This document shows positions 51,163 to 60,205 of a stretch of DNA of 64,000 bases, in pieces. The position numbers were made by a program, and so were the translations under genes. This DNA is from Pseudomonas sp. MIACH (GTDB lineage Bacteria; Pseudomonadota; Gammaproteobacteria; Pseudomonadales; Pseudomonadaceae), in assembly GCF_001269925.1 (NCBI RefSeq), contig NZ_LHVO01000061.1, positions 62,001-126,000 of the forward strand. The letters run 5' to 3'. Numbering within the stretch: position 1 is the stretch's first letter; each line of letters starts with the position of its first letter. The notes below the pieces were generated by a model that ran no database searches, was not told the DNA's origin, and saw only the letters and a list, made by a program, of their open reading frames with translations.

Positions 51163-51780
51163 ATGACGGACATTGCGAAATCGACGCCGAGCACGATCGA
51201 AATTGTTCAGCGCGACAATGCCTATAAGGGCTTCTACCAGCTTGATCGCGTGCAACTGCGCCACGAAAAATTCGCGGGTGGCATGAGCCGAGTGATCAAT
51301 CGCGAAGTCTTCGTCCGTCACGATGCCGTGTGTGTACTGCCCTACGATCCGCAGCGCGATGAGGTGGTGCTGAACGAGCAGTTCCGCATTGGGGCCTTGG
51401 GCCGTACCGACAATCCCTGGCTGATCGAGATGGTCGCTGGCCTGATCGACAAGGACGAGCAGCCGGAGGAGGTTGCACACCGCGAAGCCGAGGAGGAAGC
51501 TGGCTTGACCTTCTCCGCACTCTGGCCGATCACCAAGTATTTCCCGTCGCCCGGCGGCAGTACTGAGTTCGTGCACTTGTATCTGGGGCGTTGCGACAGC
51601 ACAGGCGTCGGTGGTGTGCATGGGCTGGAAGAAGAAGCAGAAGATATCCGCGTTACGGTCTGGGCATTTGAAGACGCCCTGCAAGCCGTTCGCGACGGTA
51701 AGATTTCCAACGCAGCCAGCATTATCGCCCTGCAATGGCTTGCGCTTAATCGCGCGGAAGTGAGGGGGTTATGGCAGTAA
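51163..51780 (+). CDS. nudF: ADP-ribose pyrophosphatase (Nudix)
   Basis: Hydrolyses ADP-ribose to AMP and ribose-5-phosphate. The 205-residue protein has a textbook Nudix box at about residues 97-119 (GLIDKDE...REAEEEAGL). ATG 51163 is chosen because GAGG lies just upstream and the length equals PA4971. The stop overlaps the next gene by ten bases. Confidence 0.92.
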   Translation: MTDIAKSTPSTIEIVQRDNAYKGFYQLDRVQLRHEKFAGGMSRVINREVFVRHDAVCVLPYDPQRDEVVLNEQFRIGALGRTDNPWLIEMVAGLIDKDEQPEEVAHREAEEEAGLTFSALWPITKYFPSPGGSTEFVHLYLGRCDSTGVGGVHGLEEEAEDIRVTVWAFEDALQAVRDGKISNAASIIALQWLALNRAEVRGLWQ

Positions 51781-52220
51781 AGGCACGGGAACGTTATCGA
51801 GTCGACCTGATCGGGCTGCAAGCCGCCTGCGAGGCCAACTATGCGCGGCTGATGCGCCTTCTGCCCGATATGCGCCACGCCCCGGAGGCGCGGCGCATTG
51901 GTGTTACCCATGGCGACCAGATGCTGGGCGTGCTGGCTCTGGAGGTCATCGTCAATTGCCCGTACACCACCACCTTGCGCGTACGTCAGGAACACAGCCT
52001 GCCATGGCTGCCGGTGCCGCAGTTGGAAGTGCAGGTCTACCACGATGCACGAATGGCCGAAGTCATCAGCGCCGAACATGCGCGGCGCTTTCGCAGCATC
52101 TATCCTTACCCGAATGTGTTCATGCACCAGCCCGATGAGAAAGCACAGCTCAATGTGTTCCTCGGTGAATGGTTGAGCCACTGTCTGGCCCTGGGCCATG
52201 AGTTCGCAGTCGTGCGGTAG
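51771..52220 (+). CDS. DUF1249 family protein (YqiB-like)
   Basis: A 149-residue soluble protein conserved between nudF and cpdA in gamma-proteobacteria (yqiB in E. coli, PA4970 here). It starts MAVKARERYRVDLIGLQAACEANYARLMRLLPD and has no recognisable catalytic motif. Ten-base overlap with nudF indicates a shared transcript. Function unknown. Confidence 0.85.
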   Translation: MAVKARERYRVDLIGLQAACEANYARLMRLLPDMRHAPEARRIGVTHGDQMLGVLALEVIVNCPYTTTLRVRQEHSLPWLPVPQLEVQVYHDARMAEVISAEHARRFRSIYPYPNVFMHQPDEKAQLNVFLGEWLSHCLALGHEFAVVR

Positions 52221-52317
52221 ATGTGAACTGCGTCTGCTTCCTGGGTTTCCTCTTTGCGTCCTGCCCCAGCATAATCGCTCCAACTCTATATTCCTGTGAT
52301 TGCCTTGGGAGAGCGCC

Positions 52318-53130
52318 TTGCCGAGCGTATCCACCTTGAACCCCGATGCTGCGCTGCTGGTGCAGCTGTCCGACAGCCACCTGTTTGCCGAGGCCGACGG
52401 TTCGCTGTTGGGCATGAACACCCGTGACAGCCTGCAACGCGTGATCGAACGGGTGCGTCAGCAACACCCGCACATCGACCTGATAGTGGCCACGGGGGAC
52501 TTGTCCCAGGACGGTACGCTGGAGTCTTACCAGGCATTTCGTGACCTGACTCAGCAGATCGAAGCCCCGGCGCGCTGGATTCCCGGCAATCACGACGAAC
52601 CGCAGATTATGGTGCACGCCGCTGCGCACAGTGACCTGCTGGAGCCCGTGGTGGATGTCGGCAACTGGCGCATCACCCTGCTCGACTCCGCCGTGCCGGG
52701 CTCGGTGCCGGGCTACCTGCAGGATTCACAGCTGCAATTGCTGGCTCAAGCCTTGAGCGAAGCCCCTGACCGCCATCACCTGGTGTGTTTCCACCATCAC
52801 CCGGTGTCCATCGGCTGTGCCTGGATGGAACCCATCGGCCTACGCAATCCAGAGGCCTTGTTTGCAGTGCTCGACCGCTTTCCGCAGGTCAAGGCGCTGC
52901 TCTGGGGCCATGTGCACCAGGAAATAGACCGCGAGCGTAATGGCGTGCGCCTGCTGGCCTCGCCGTCCACCTGCATCCAGTTCGCGCCGGGCAGCGAAGA
53001 TTTCAAGGTCAGCGAGCAGGCGCCGGGCTATCGCTGGTTGCGTCTGCATGCCGACGGACGGCTGGAAACCGGGGTAGAGCGCCTGGTCGGCTTTGCATTT
53101 ACGGTGGATTACGGTAGCAACGGCTACTGA
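52318..53130 (+). CDS. cpdA: 3',5'-cyclic-AMP phosphodiesterase
   Basis: Degrades cAMP and so dampens Vfr signalling. The 270-residue calcineurin-type metallophosphoesterase shows all metal motifs in order: QLSDSHLF, ATGDLSQDGT, PGNHDEP, FHHHPV and WGHVHQE. The likely start is TTG 52318 (MPSVSTLNPDAALLVQLSD), with GGGAGAG at ideal spacing; the upstream frame adds six residues without support. Confidence 0.94.
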   Translation: MPSVSTLNPDAALLVQLSDSHLFAEADGSLLGMNTRDSLQRVIERVRQQHPHIDLIVATGDLSQDGTLESYQAFRDLTQQIEAPARWIPGNHDEPQIMVHAAAHSDLLEPVVDVGNWRITLLDSAVPGSVPGYLQDSQLQLLAQALSEAPDRHHLVCFHHHPVSIGCAWMEPIGLRNPEALFAVLDRFPQVKALLWGHVHQEIDRERNGVRLLASPSTCIQFAPGSEDFKVSEQAPGYRWLRLHADGRLETGVERLVGFAFTVDYGSNGY

Positions 53131-53179
53131 GATTTACCTGTAAACTGCGCCTCTTTGGCTGAAGCACGGAGAGCCCGGC

Positions 53180-53788
53180 ATGTCCGCTTCGATCCTGTAT
53201 ATCCACGGTTTCAACAGCGCGCCTGCGTCCAACAAGGCCAGCCAATTGATCACCGTGATGGATGCCCTCGGCCTGGCCGATCAACTGCGCGTGCCGGCCC
53301 TGCATCACCATCCGCGTCAGGCAATTCCTCAATTGGAGGAAGCCATTGCCCAGCTGGGGCGGCCGCTGCTAGTCGGCAGCTCGCTCGGCGGCTACTATGC
53401 AACCCATCTTGCTGAGCACCATGGCCTCAAGGCGTTGCTGGTCAACCCGGCGGTCAGCCCCCATCGGATGTTCGACGGTTACCTGGGCACCCAGAAGAAC
53501 CTCTACACCGATGAAACCTGGGAACTGACCCACGACCACGTCACGGCGCTGGCCGAGCTGGAAGTACCGGCTCCCCAGGATGCCGCGCGTTACCAGGTGT
53601 GGTTGCAGACGGGGGATGAAACCCTGGATTATCGCCTCGCCCAGCAGTATTACCGGGCCTGTGCCTTGCGCATCCAGGCCGGTGGCGACCATGGTTACCA
53701 GGGGTTCGCCCAGCAATTGCCGGCGCTGTTGAGTTTTGCCGGCATTGGCGCAGATCAGTATCAATCTTTCGATTTCTCGGCACTGTAA
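53180..53788 (+). CDS. yqiA: YqiA-type esterase
   Basis: A 202-residue alpha/beta-hydrolase: oxyanion-side ILYIHGFNSAP at the start, nucleophile in VGSSLGGYYA (Ser about 70), and catalytic His in GGDHGYQGF near residue 170. E. coli YqiA hydrolyses palmitoyl-CoA and nitrophenyl esters. GGAGAG precedes the ATG. Conserved position between cpdA and parE. Confidence 0.9.
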   Translation: MSASILYIHGFNSAPASNKASQLITVMDALGLADQLRVPALHHHPRQAIPQLEEAIAQLGRPLLVGSSLGGYYATHLAEHHGLKALLVNPAVSPHRMFDGYLGTQKNLYTDETWELTHDHVTALAELEVPAPQDAARYQVWLQTGDETLDYRLAQQYYRACALRIQAGGDHGYQGFAQQLPALLSFAGIGADQYQSFDFSAL

Positions 53789-53842
53789 TTGCCTTGAAAA
53801 TCGCAGGTTACTTTTTAATCGAACGACTCACGACGAGACCCC

Positions 53843-55747
53843 ATGGCCACTCCCAGCGCTAGCTCTTATAACGCCGACGCCATCGAAGTCCTCTCGGGCC
53901 TCGACCCGGTGCGCAAACGCCCCGGCATGTACACCGACACCAGTCGGCCGAACCACCTTGCCCAGGAAGTCATCGACAACAGTGTCGACGAAGCCTTGGC
54001 CGGGCACGCCAAGTCGGTGCACGTCATTCTTCACGCTGACCACTCCCTGGAAGTGTCCGACGATGGTCGTGGCATGCCCGTGGATATTCACCCGGAAGAG
54101 GGCGTGTCGGGCGTCGAGCTGATCCTCACCAAGCTGCACGCCGGCGGCAAGTTCTCCAACAAGAACTACCAGTTCTCCGGTGGCTTGCACGGTGTGGGTA
54201 TTTCCGTGGTCAACGCCCTGTCGACCCTGGTGCGGGTCAAGGTCAAGCGCGACGGCAACGAGTACGAGATGACCTTCGCCGATGGCTACAAAGCCACCGA
54301 CCTGCAGGTGATCGGCACCGTTGGCAAGCGCAACACCGGCACCAGCGTGTACTTTGCGCCTGACCCTAAGTACTTCGACTCGCCGAAATTCTCCATCAGC
54401 CGTCTCAAGCACGTGCTCAAGGCCAAGGCCGTACTGTGCCCGGGCCTGCTGGTGACCTTTGAAGACAAAGGCACCAATGAGAAGGTCGAGTGGCACTACG
54501 AAGACGGCCTGCGCTCCTACCTGGAAGATTCCGTCAGCGATTTTGAACGCCTGCCCAACGAGCCGTTCTGCGGCAGCCTGGCGGGTAATAAGGAAGCCGT
54601 CGATTGGGCGCTGCTGTGGTTGCCCGAAGGCGGCGACAGCGTGCAGGAAAGCTACGTCAACCTGATCCCTACCGCCCAGGGCGGCACCCACGTCAATGGT
54701 TTGCGCCAGGGCTTGCTGGATGCCATGCGCGAATTCTGCGAGTACCGCAGCCTGCTGCCGCGCGGCGTCAAGCTGGCGCCGGAAGACGTGTGGGAGCGCA
54801 TTGCGTTCGTACTGTCGATGAAAATGCAGGAGCCGCAGTTCTCCGGCCAGACCAAAGAGCGCCTGTCGTCCCGCGAAGCGGCGGCGTTTGTCTCCGGTGT
54901 GGTCAAGGATGCCTTCAGCCTGTGGCTCAACGAGCACCCGGAACTGGGCCTGGCCCTGGCGGAACTGGCGATCAACAACGCCGGCCGTCGCCTCAAGGCC
55001 AGCAAGAAAGTCGAGCGCAAGCGCATCACCCAGGGCCCGGCATTGCCCGGCAAGCTGGCCGATTGCGCCGGGCAGGACCCGATGCGCTCCGAACTGTTCC
55101 TGGTCGAAGGTGACTCCGCCGGTGGTTCCGCCAAGCAAGCGCGGGACAAGGAATTCCAGGCGATCCTGCCGTTGCGCGGCAAGATCCTCAATACCTGGGA
55201 AGTCGATGGCAGCGAAGTCCTTGCCAGTCAGGAAGTGCACAACATCGCGGTGGCCATCGGCGTCGACCCTGGCGCGGCGGACATGAGCCAGTTGCGCTAC
55301 GGCAAGATCTGCATCCTCGCCGACGCCGACTCCGACGGCCTGCACATCGCGACCCTGCTGTGCGCGTTGTTCGTGCAGCACTTCCGCCCGTTGGTGGATG
55401 CCGGTCACGTCTACGTCGCCATGCCGCCGCTGTACCGGATCGACCTGGGCAAGGAGATTTTCTACGCCCTGGACGAAGCCGAGCGCGATGGCATCCTCGA
55501 CCGCCTGGTGGCCGAGAAGAAACGCGGCAAGCCACAGGTCACGCGATTCAAGGGCCTGGGTGAAATGAACCCGCCGCAACTGCGCGAAACCACCATGGAC
55601 CCGAACACCCGGCGCCTGGTGCAGTTGACCTTGGAAGACTTCGCCGCCACCTCGGAAATGATGGACATGCTGCTGGCGAAGAAACGCGCACCGGACCGCA
55701 AGTCCTGGCTGGAATCCAAAGGCAACCTCGCCGAGGTTCTGGGCTGA
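53843..55747 (+). CDS. parE: DNA topoisomerase IV subunit B
   Basis: ATPase subunit of topoisomerase IV, which decatenates daughter chromosomes. The 634 residues contain the GHKL ATPase (VIDNSVDEALAG, DDGRGMP, GGLHGVGISVVNALS) and the TOPRIM domain (LFLVEGDSAGGSA near 420, then DADSDGLHIATLL). It overlaps the next gene by one base (TGATG). Confidence 0.97.
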   Translation: MATPSASSYNADAIEVLSGLDPVRKRPGMYTDTSRPNHLAQEVIDNSVDEALAGHAKSVHVILHADHSLEVSDDGRGMPVDIHPEEGVSGVELILTKLHAGGKFSNKNYQFSGGLHGVGISVVNALSTLVRVKVKRDGNEYEMTFADGYKATDLQVIGTVGKRNTGTSVYFAPDPKYFDSPKFSISRLKHVLKAKAVLCPGLLVTFEDKGTNEKVEWHYEDGLRSYLEDSVSDFERLPNEPFCGSLAGNKEAVDWALLWLPEGGDSVQESYVNLIPTAQGGTHVNGLRQGLLDAMREFCEYRSLLPRGVKLAPEDVWERIAFVLSMKMQEPQFSGQTKERLSSREAAAFVSGVVKDAFSLWLNEHPELGLALAELAINNAGRRLKASKKVERKRITQGPALPGKLADCAGQDPMRSELFLVEGDSAGGSAKQARDKEFQAILPLRGKILNTWEVDGSEVLASQEVHNIAVAIGVDPGAADMSQLRYGKICILADADSDGLHIATLLCALFVQHFRPLVDAGHVYVAMPPLYRIDLGKEIFYALDEAERDGILDRLVAEKKRGKPQVTRFKGLGEMNPPQLRETTMDPNTRRLVQLTLEDFAATSEMMDMLLAKKRAPDRKSWLESKGNLAEVLG

Positions 55748-56742
55748 TGCGCACAGGTTTCGCCCTGGCGATCCTGATGTTGAGCGGGCTGGTAGCGACT
55801 CAGGTCGCCGCTGCGCCCGTGGCTGAGCTCACGCTGGTGTCCGAACATCCGGTGGACGGCATGCGCGGCGGGAACCTCTCGGGGCTGGCGCTGTGTGGCA
55901 AGGAGCTGTGGACGGTTTCCGATCGTGATGACGACCAGATCTATCGGCTTGATATCAGTGCGCCGACCTGGCAAGCCGAAACGGTAAAAATCGATGTACC
56001 GCCGGTGCCGGAGTCCGGGCTGCCCTGGGGGCTGCGTTCGCGCACCAAGGCCGCTTCGTTCATTCGTGGTGGCGACCTGGATTTTGAAGGCATCAGCTGC
56101 GATGCCGCGGGTAATCGCTACATTGTCAGTGAAGCCCATGCGGCGGTGCTGAGAGTGCCGGTGAACGGTGCGCCGGAATGGTTGAAGATCGCCCCGAGCA
56201 TGGTGCGCGAAGCCAGGGCCAGTGGCATGTTGCTGCACTTCAACGCCTTGTTCGAGGGCTTGGCGATCAACCCCGAAGGTAATCAGATCTGGCTGGCTGC
56301 GGAGCGTGAGCGGCGCGGCCTCATCTCCATCAAGCGCCCGCAAAGCGTGTGGGATTGTGACGGCCCCTGCGTGTTGCTGAGCGAGGCTGGCCAGGAAATG
56401 CAGCCGGCCAAGTTCACTAATGCCAAGGCGGTGTCCAAGGATTTCGCCGACCTCGCGCTGTTCAACGGCAAACTGTTTACCCTGGAGCGCAATGCGTTTC
56501 AGATATGCCGGCGCGATGCGGTCACGGCCAAGGTCGAGTTGTGCTGGTCGTTCGCCGACGAAACCCTGACGCCCGAACGCCGTTATGCCCAACCTTACGG
56601 TCTGGCCGAAGCCCTGGTGATCGACGCCGAGGGTGCCTGGCTGGGCATCGACAACAATTTCGGCCCCCGCGCCGATGGTGAAAAACGCCCCGTGGTCTAT
56701 CGTTTCGCCGCCCCTGCCGGTGGCTGGAGCGCCCAGCCATGA
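55747..56742 (+). CDS. Secreted phytase-like esterase protein
   Basis: A 331-residue exported protein: signal peptide cleaved near VAA, then a beta-propeller of the phytase-like esterase domain (LSGLALCGKELWTVSDRDDDQIYRLD; DLDFEGISCDAAGNRYIVSE; LFEGLAINPEGNQIWLAAER, repeated aspartate-rich blades). Located between parE and parC as PA4966. True substrate unknown; a phosphodiesterase or phosphatase role is only suggested by the family. Coupled to parE by a one-base overlap. Confidence 0.8.
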   Translation: MRTGFALAILMLSGLVATQVAAAPVAELTLVSEHPVDGMRGGNLSGLALCGKELWTVSDRDDDQIYRLDISAPTWQAETVKIDVPPVPESGLPWGLRSRTKAASFIRGGDLDFEGISCDAAGNRYIVSEAHAAVLRVPVNGAPEWLKIAPSMVREARASGMLLHFNALFEGLAINPEGNQIWLAAERERRGLISIKRPQSVWDCDGPCVLLSEAGQEMQPAKFTNAKAVSKDFADLALFNGKLFTLERNAFQICRRDAVTAKVELCWSFADETLTPERRYAQPYGLAEALVIDAEGAWLGIDNNFGPRADGEKRPVVYRFAAPAGGWSAQP

Positions 56743-56815
56743 GCCGCTATTTTTTTGAATCGATCCGGCGCGGCGGCATTTCCGCTACGCCTTACCAAAC
56801 AATGATGAGGCCCGC

Positions 56816-59080
56816 ATGAGTGACATCCTCGCAGACAGCTTAGACGGCGTAGAACGCCGGTCGCTGGCTGACTTCACCGAAAATGCCTACCTCAACTACT
56901 CCATGTACGTGATCATGGACCGTGCCTTGCCGCATATCGGCGACGGCCTGAAGCCCGTACAGCGGCGCATCATCTACGCCATGAGTGAGTTGGGCCTGGA
57001 CGCCGACTCCAAGCACAAGAAGTCGGCGCGAACCGTCGGTGACGTGCTCGGTAAATTCCACCCCCACGGCGATTCGGCGTGCTACGAAGCCATGGTGCTG
57101 ATGGCCCAGCCGTTCAGCTACCGCTACACCCTCGTCGATGGCCAGGGCAACTGGGGTGCGCCGGATGATCCCAAGTCCTTCGCCGCCATGCGTTACACCG
57201 AAGCGCGCCTGTCGCGGTATTCGGAAGTACTGCTCAGCGAGTTGGGCCAAGGCACCGCCAACTGGGGGCCGAACTTTGACGGTACTCTCGACGAACCGCT
57301 GGTGTTGCCCGCACGTTTGCCGAATATCCTCCTCAATGGCACCACCGGTATCGCGGTCGGCATGGCCACCGACGTACCGCCGCACAACCTGCGCGAAGTC
57401 GCCAGCGCCTGTGTACGCTTGCTGGACGAGCCCAAAGCCACGGTCGAGCAGCTCTGCGAACATATCCAGGGCCCGGATTACCCGACCGAAGCGGAAATCA
57501 TCACGCCGCGCGCCGACTTGCTGAAGATGTACGAAACCGGCAAGGGCTCGGTGCGCATGCGCGCTGTGTATCACATCGAAGACGGCGACATTATCGTCAC
57601 CGCGCTGCCGCACCAGGTGTCCGGTGCCAAGGTGCTGGAGCAGATTGCTGCGCTGATGCAGGCCAAGCCGTCGAAATTGCCGCAGGTCGCTGACTTGCGT
57701 GACGAGTCCGACCACGAAAACCCATGCCGCATCGTGATCATCCCGACCAACAGCCGGGTCGACCACGAAGTGCTGATGCAGCATCTATTTGCCAGCACGG
57801 AGCTGGAGTCCAGCTACCGGGTCAACGTCAATATCATTGGCCTGGACGGCAAGCCGCAGCTGAAAAACCTGCGCAATCTGCTGGTCGAGTGGCTGGAGTT
57901 CCGGATACAAACCGTACGTCGGCGCCTGCAGTTCCGCCTCGACAAGGTCGAGCGCCGCCTGCACCTGTTGGACGGCTTGCTGATTGCCTACCTCAACCTG
58001 GATGAAGTGATCCACATCATCCGCACCGCTGAGCACCCGAAAGCCGAGTTGATCGCGCGTTTCGAGTTGAGCGAGATCCAGGCCGACTACATCCTCGACA
58101 CCCGTCTGCGTCAGTTGGCACGCCTGGAAGAAATGAAGCTGCGCGATGAGCAAGACGCGCTGCTCAAGGAGCAAGCCAAGCTGCAAGCGCTGCTGGGCAG
58201 CGAAGCCAAGCTGAAAAAGCTGGTGCGCACCGAGTTGATCAAAGACGCCGAAACCTATGGCGACGACCGCCGTTCGCCAATCGTTCAGCGTGCCGAAGCC
58301 AAGGCCCTGACAGAAACCGAGCTGCTGCCTAACGAGAAAATTACCGTCGTTCTGTCGGAAAAGGGTTGGGTTCGCTCCGCCAAGGGGCATGATATTGACG
58401 CCACTGGCTTGTCGTACAAAGCCGGTGATGGCTTCAAGACTGCTGCGGCCGGACGTTCCAATCAGTTTGCGGTGTTTATCGACTCCACCGGGCGCAGTTA
58501 CTCGGTTCCGGCCCACACCTTGCCGTCGGCGCGTGGCCAGGGCGAGCCGTTGACCGGTCGTCTGACGCCGCCACCTGGGGCGAATTTTGAATGTGTGCTG
58601 CTGCCGGATGATGACTCGTTGTATGTGATCGCTTCCGACGCGGGTTACGGGTTTGTGGTCAAGGGTGAAGACCTGCAGGCCAAGAACAAAGCCGGTAAGG
58701 CGCTGTTGAGCCTGCCGAACAACGCCAAGGTGATCCTGCCGCGTCCGGTGGATGATCGCGAGAGCAACTGGCTGGCGTCGGTGACCACCGAAGGGCGCTT
58801 GCTGGTGTTCAAGATCAGCGATTTGCCGCAGTTGGGCAAAGGCAAGGGCAACAAGATTATCGGGATTCCCGGCGAGCGGGTGGCCAGTCGCGAAGAGTAT
58901 GTGACCGACATCGCCGTGATCCCGGAAGGCGCCACCCTGGTGCTCCAGGCCGGCAAGCGCACGTTGTCACTGCGCCCTGACGACTTGGAACATTACAAGG
59001 GCGAGCGTGGCCGTCGCGGTAATAAACTGCCTCGCGGCTTCCAGCGTGTGGATGCTTTGCTGGTGGAAACGCCGGTTTAA
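56816..59080 (+). CDS. parC: DNA topoisomerase IV subunit A
   Basis: DNA-cleaving subunit of topoisomerase IV. The 754 residues show the catalytic Tyr127 in MRYTEARLSRYSE and the quinolone-determining region FHPHGDSACYEAM with wild-type Ser87 and Glu91. The C-terminal domain (about 500-754) is the DNA-wrapping propeller (GWVRSAKGHDID; RGRRGNKLPRGFQR). GAGG precedes the ATG. Confidence 0.97.
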   Translation: MSDILADSLDGVERRSLADFTENAYLNYSMYVIMDRALPHIGDGLKPVQRRIIYAMSELGLDADSKHKKSARTVGDVLGKFHPHGDSACYEAMVLMAQPFSYRYTLVDGQGNWGAPDDPKSFAAMRYTEARLSRYSEVLLSELGQGTANWGPNFDGTLDEPLVLPARLPNILLNGTTGIAVGMATDVPPHNLREVASACVRLLDEPKATVEQLCEHIQGPDYPTEAEIITPRADLLKMYETGKGSVRMRAVYHIEDGDIIVTALPHQVSGAKVLEQIAALMQAKPSKLPQVADLRDESDHENPCRIVIIPTNSRVDHEVLMQHLFASTELESSYRVNVNIIGLDGKPQLKNLRNLLVEWLEFRIQTVRRRLQFRLDKVERRLHLLDGLLIAYLNLDEVIHIIRTAEHPKAELIARFELSEIQADYILDTRLRQLARLEEMKLRDEQDALLKEQAKLQALLGSEAKLKKLVRTELIKDAETYGDDRRSPIVQRAEAKALTETELLPNEKITVVLSEKGWVRSAKGHDIDATGLSYKAGDGFKTAAAGRSNQFAVFIDSTGRSYSVPAHTLPSARGQGEPLTGRLTPPPGANFECVLLPDDDSLYVIASDAGYGFVVKGEDLQAKNKAGKALLSLPNNAKVILPRPVDDRESNWLASVTTEGRLLVFKISDLPQLGKGKGNKIIGIPGERVASREEYVTDIAVIPEGATLVLQAGKRTLSLRPDDLEHYKGERGRRGNKLPRGFQRVDALLVETPV

Positions 59081-59095
59081 GGCGTATTAGAGCCC

Positions 59096-59123
59096 TCGAT
59101 CTACGGTTTAAAGCGTAGATCGA
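59096..59123 (+). terminator. Stem-loop after parC
   Basis: TCGATCTACG-GTTTAAAG-CGTAGATCGA, ten perfect pairs, 15 bases after the parC stop. No T-run. Could terminate parC transcription with Rho or protect the 3' end. Confidence 0.55.
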
Positions 59124-59256
59124 CGCTTTGGCGCTGGAGTCATGGCGCATATTCACGGATGATATGGCCTTTCCAGCGCCGGCGTGGCCGAGCGTGTTTA
59201 GGTTATTTTTAGTATTACATTGTGGTTCGCCTTGTGGCAGCCACCTGGATGGGATG

Positions 59257-59964
59257 ATGACTGCTCCACGCCTTCCTCTATTTTTGATGCTCGCTGGCCT
59301 TCTGGGGTTGGCGGGTTGCAGCACACACCAGCCGGTGTCGCTGTACCAGCTGGACAGCGGAAGTCCAGCTCAGCCAGCCCAGAACGCTGGCATGGCCGTT
59401 TTGCTGGGCCCGGTGGTCGTCGCTGACTACCTGCAACGCGAAACCCTGCTGCAACGTCAGAACGATGGCAGCCTGCAAGGTTCCACCGATGGTCGTTGGG
59501 CGGGCAGTTTATCGTCTGACATCAACCAGTTGATGTTGCGTCAGGTGGCCGGCCAGTTGGACAGCCAACGCGTGGTCCTGGCGCCTGCGCCCACCGGCTT
59601 CAGCCCGGATGTGCAGGTCTTGCTGACCATTACCCGGCTCGACTCCGGTAAGTCGCAACCGGCGATCCTCGATGCGCAATGGCGCTTGATCGACCGTCGT
59701 GGCCAGGTGCGTGATAACCGCATCGTGCACCTGCAGGAAGAACACGCCGGCACCACCGCGTCCCAGGTTCAGGCCCAGGGCGTGCTGTTGCAGCAATTGG
59801 CGCAGCAATTGTCGGTGGCCCTCAAGCCTTTGGCCAACCAGCCGCCGATTGCCGAGGCACCGCGAAAGCAGGCTCCGGCCCAGGCCAAACCGGCAGAACC
59901 GCAAAAGCCGAAGATGCCGATGGCTACGCCGATCCGTACGGATATGGAAGTGTTCAGGTTCTGA
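59257..59964 (+). CDS. PqiC-like outer-membrane lipoprotein (ABC-transport auxiliary)
   Basis: A 235-residue lipoprotein with signal peptide ending in LGLAGC (Cys21), then the PqiC/YmbA domain (PVSLYQLDSG; AVLLGPVVVADYLQRETLLQRQNDG) and a Pro/Ala/Lys-rich tail. PqiC proteins couple MCE proteins PqiAB to the outer membrane, yet no pqiA or pqiB is near. Start at ATG 59257; an ATG one codon earlier is equally open. Confidence 0.8.
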   Translation: MTAPRLPLFLMLAGLLGLAGCSTHQPVSLYQLDSGSPAQPAQNAGMAVLLGPVVVADYLQRETLLQRQNDGSLQGSTDGRWAGSLSSDINQLMLRQVAGQLDSQRVVLAPAPTGFSPDVQVLLTITRLDSGKSQPAILDAQWRLIDRRGQVRDNRIVHLQEEHAGTTASQVQAQGVLLQQLAQQLSVALKPLANQPPIAEAPRKQAPAQAKPAEPQKPKMPMATPIRTDMEVFRF

Positions 59965-59987
59965 TCTGAAGCGCAGATAAGCAAAAA

Positions 59988-60012
59988 GGCCCGCTGATTC
60001 AGCGGGCCTTTT
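59988..60012. terminator. Bidirectional Rho-independent terminator
   Basis: GGCCCGCTG-ATT-CAGCGGGCC followed by TTTT and preceded by AAAAA, so it can stop transcription from the pqiC-like gene and from the opposite side. Confidence 0.9.
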
Positions 60013-60048
60013 GCTTGTGTGCGATTTACTCGAGGCTTGTTGAGATCC

Positions 60049-60180
60049 AAATGTAGGAGGGGGCAAGCCCTAATGCTTTTTGTAGGAGCGAGCTTGCTCG
60101 CGAAAAACTCACAGGCGCCGCGTTCATTCAGGAACAACGCGTTATCGTTGACGTTTTTCGCGAGCAAGCTCGCTCCTACA
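60049..60180. repeat. Half REP plus REPIN of the GCGAGCTTGCTCGC family, copy 2
   Basis: A half REP (AAATGTAGGAGGGGGCAAGC, 60049-60068) is followed by a complete REPIN (60081-60180). The spacer holds CGCGTTATCGTTGACG, the reverse complement of that in copy 1 at 39089, so the two REPINs are about 21 kb apart and inverted relative to each other. Confidence 0.88.
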
Positions 60181-60205
60181 GGAGACATTAGTCCGGCGGT
60201 GTTCT

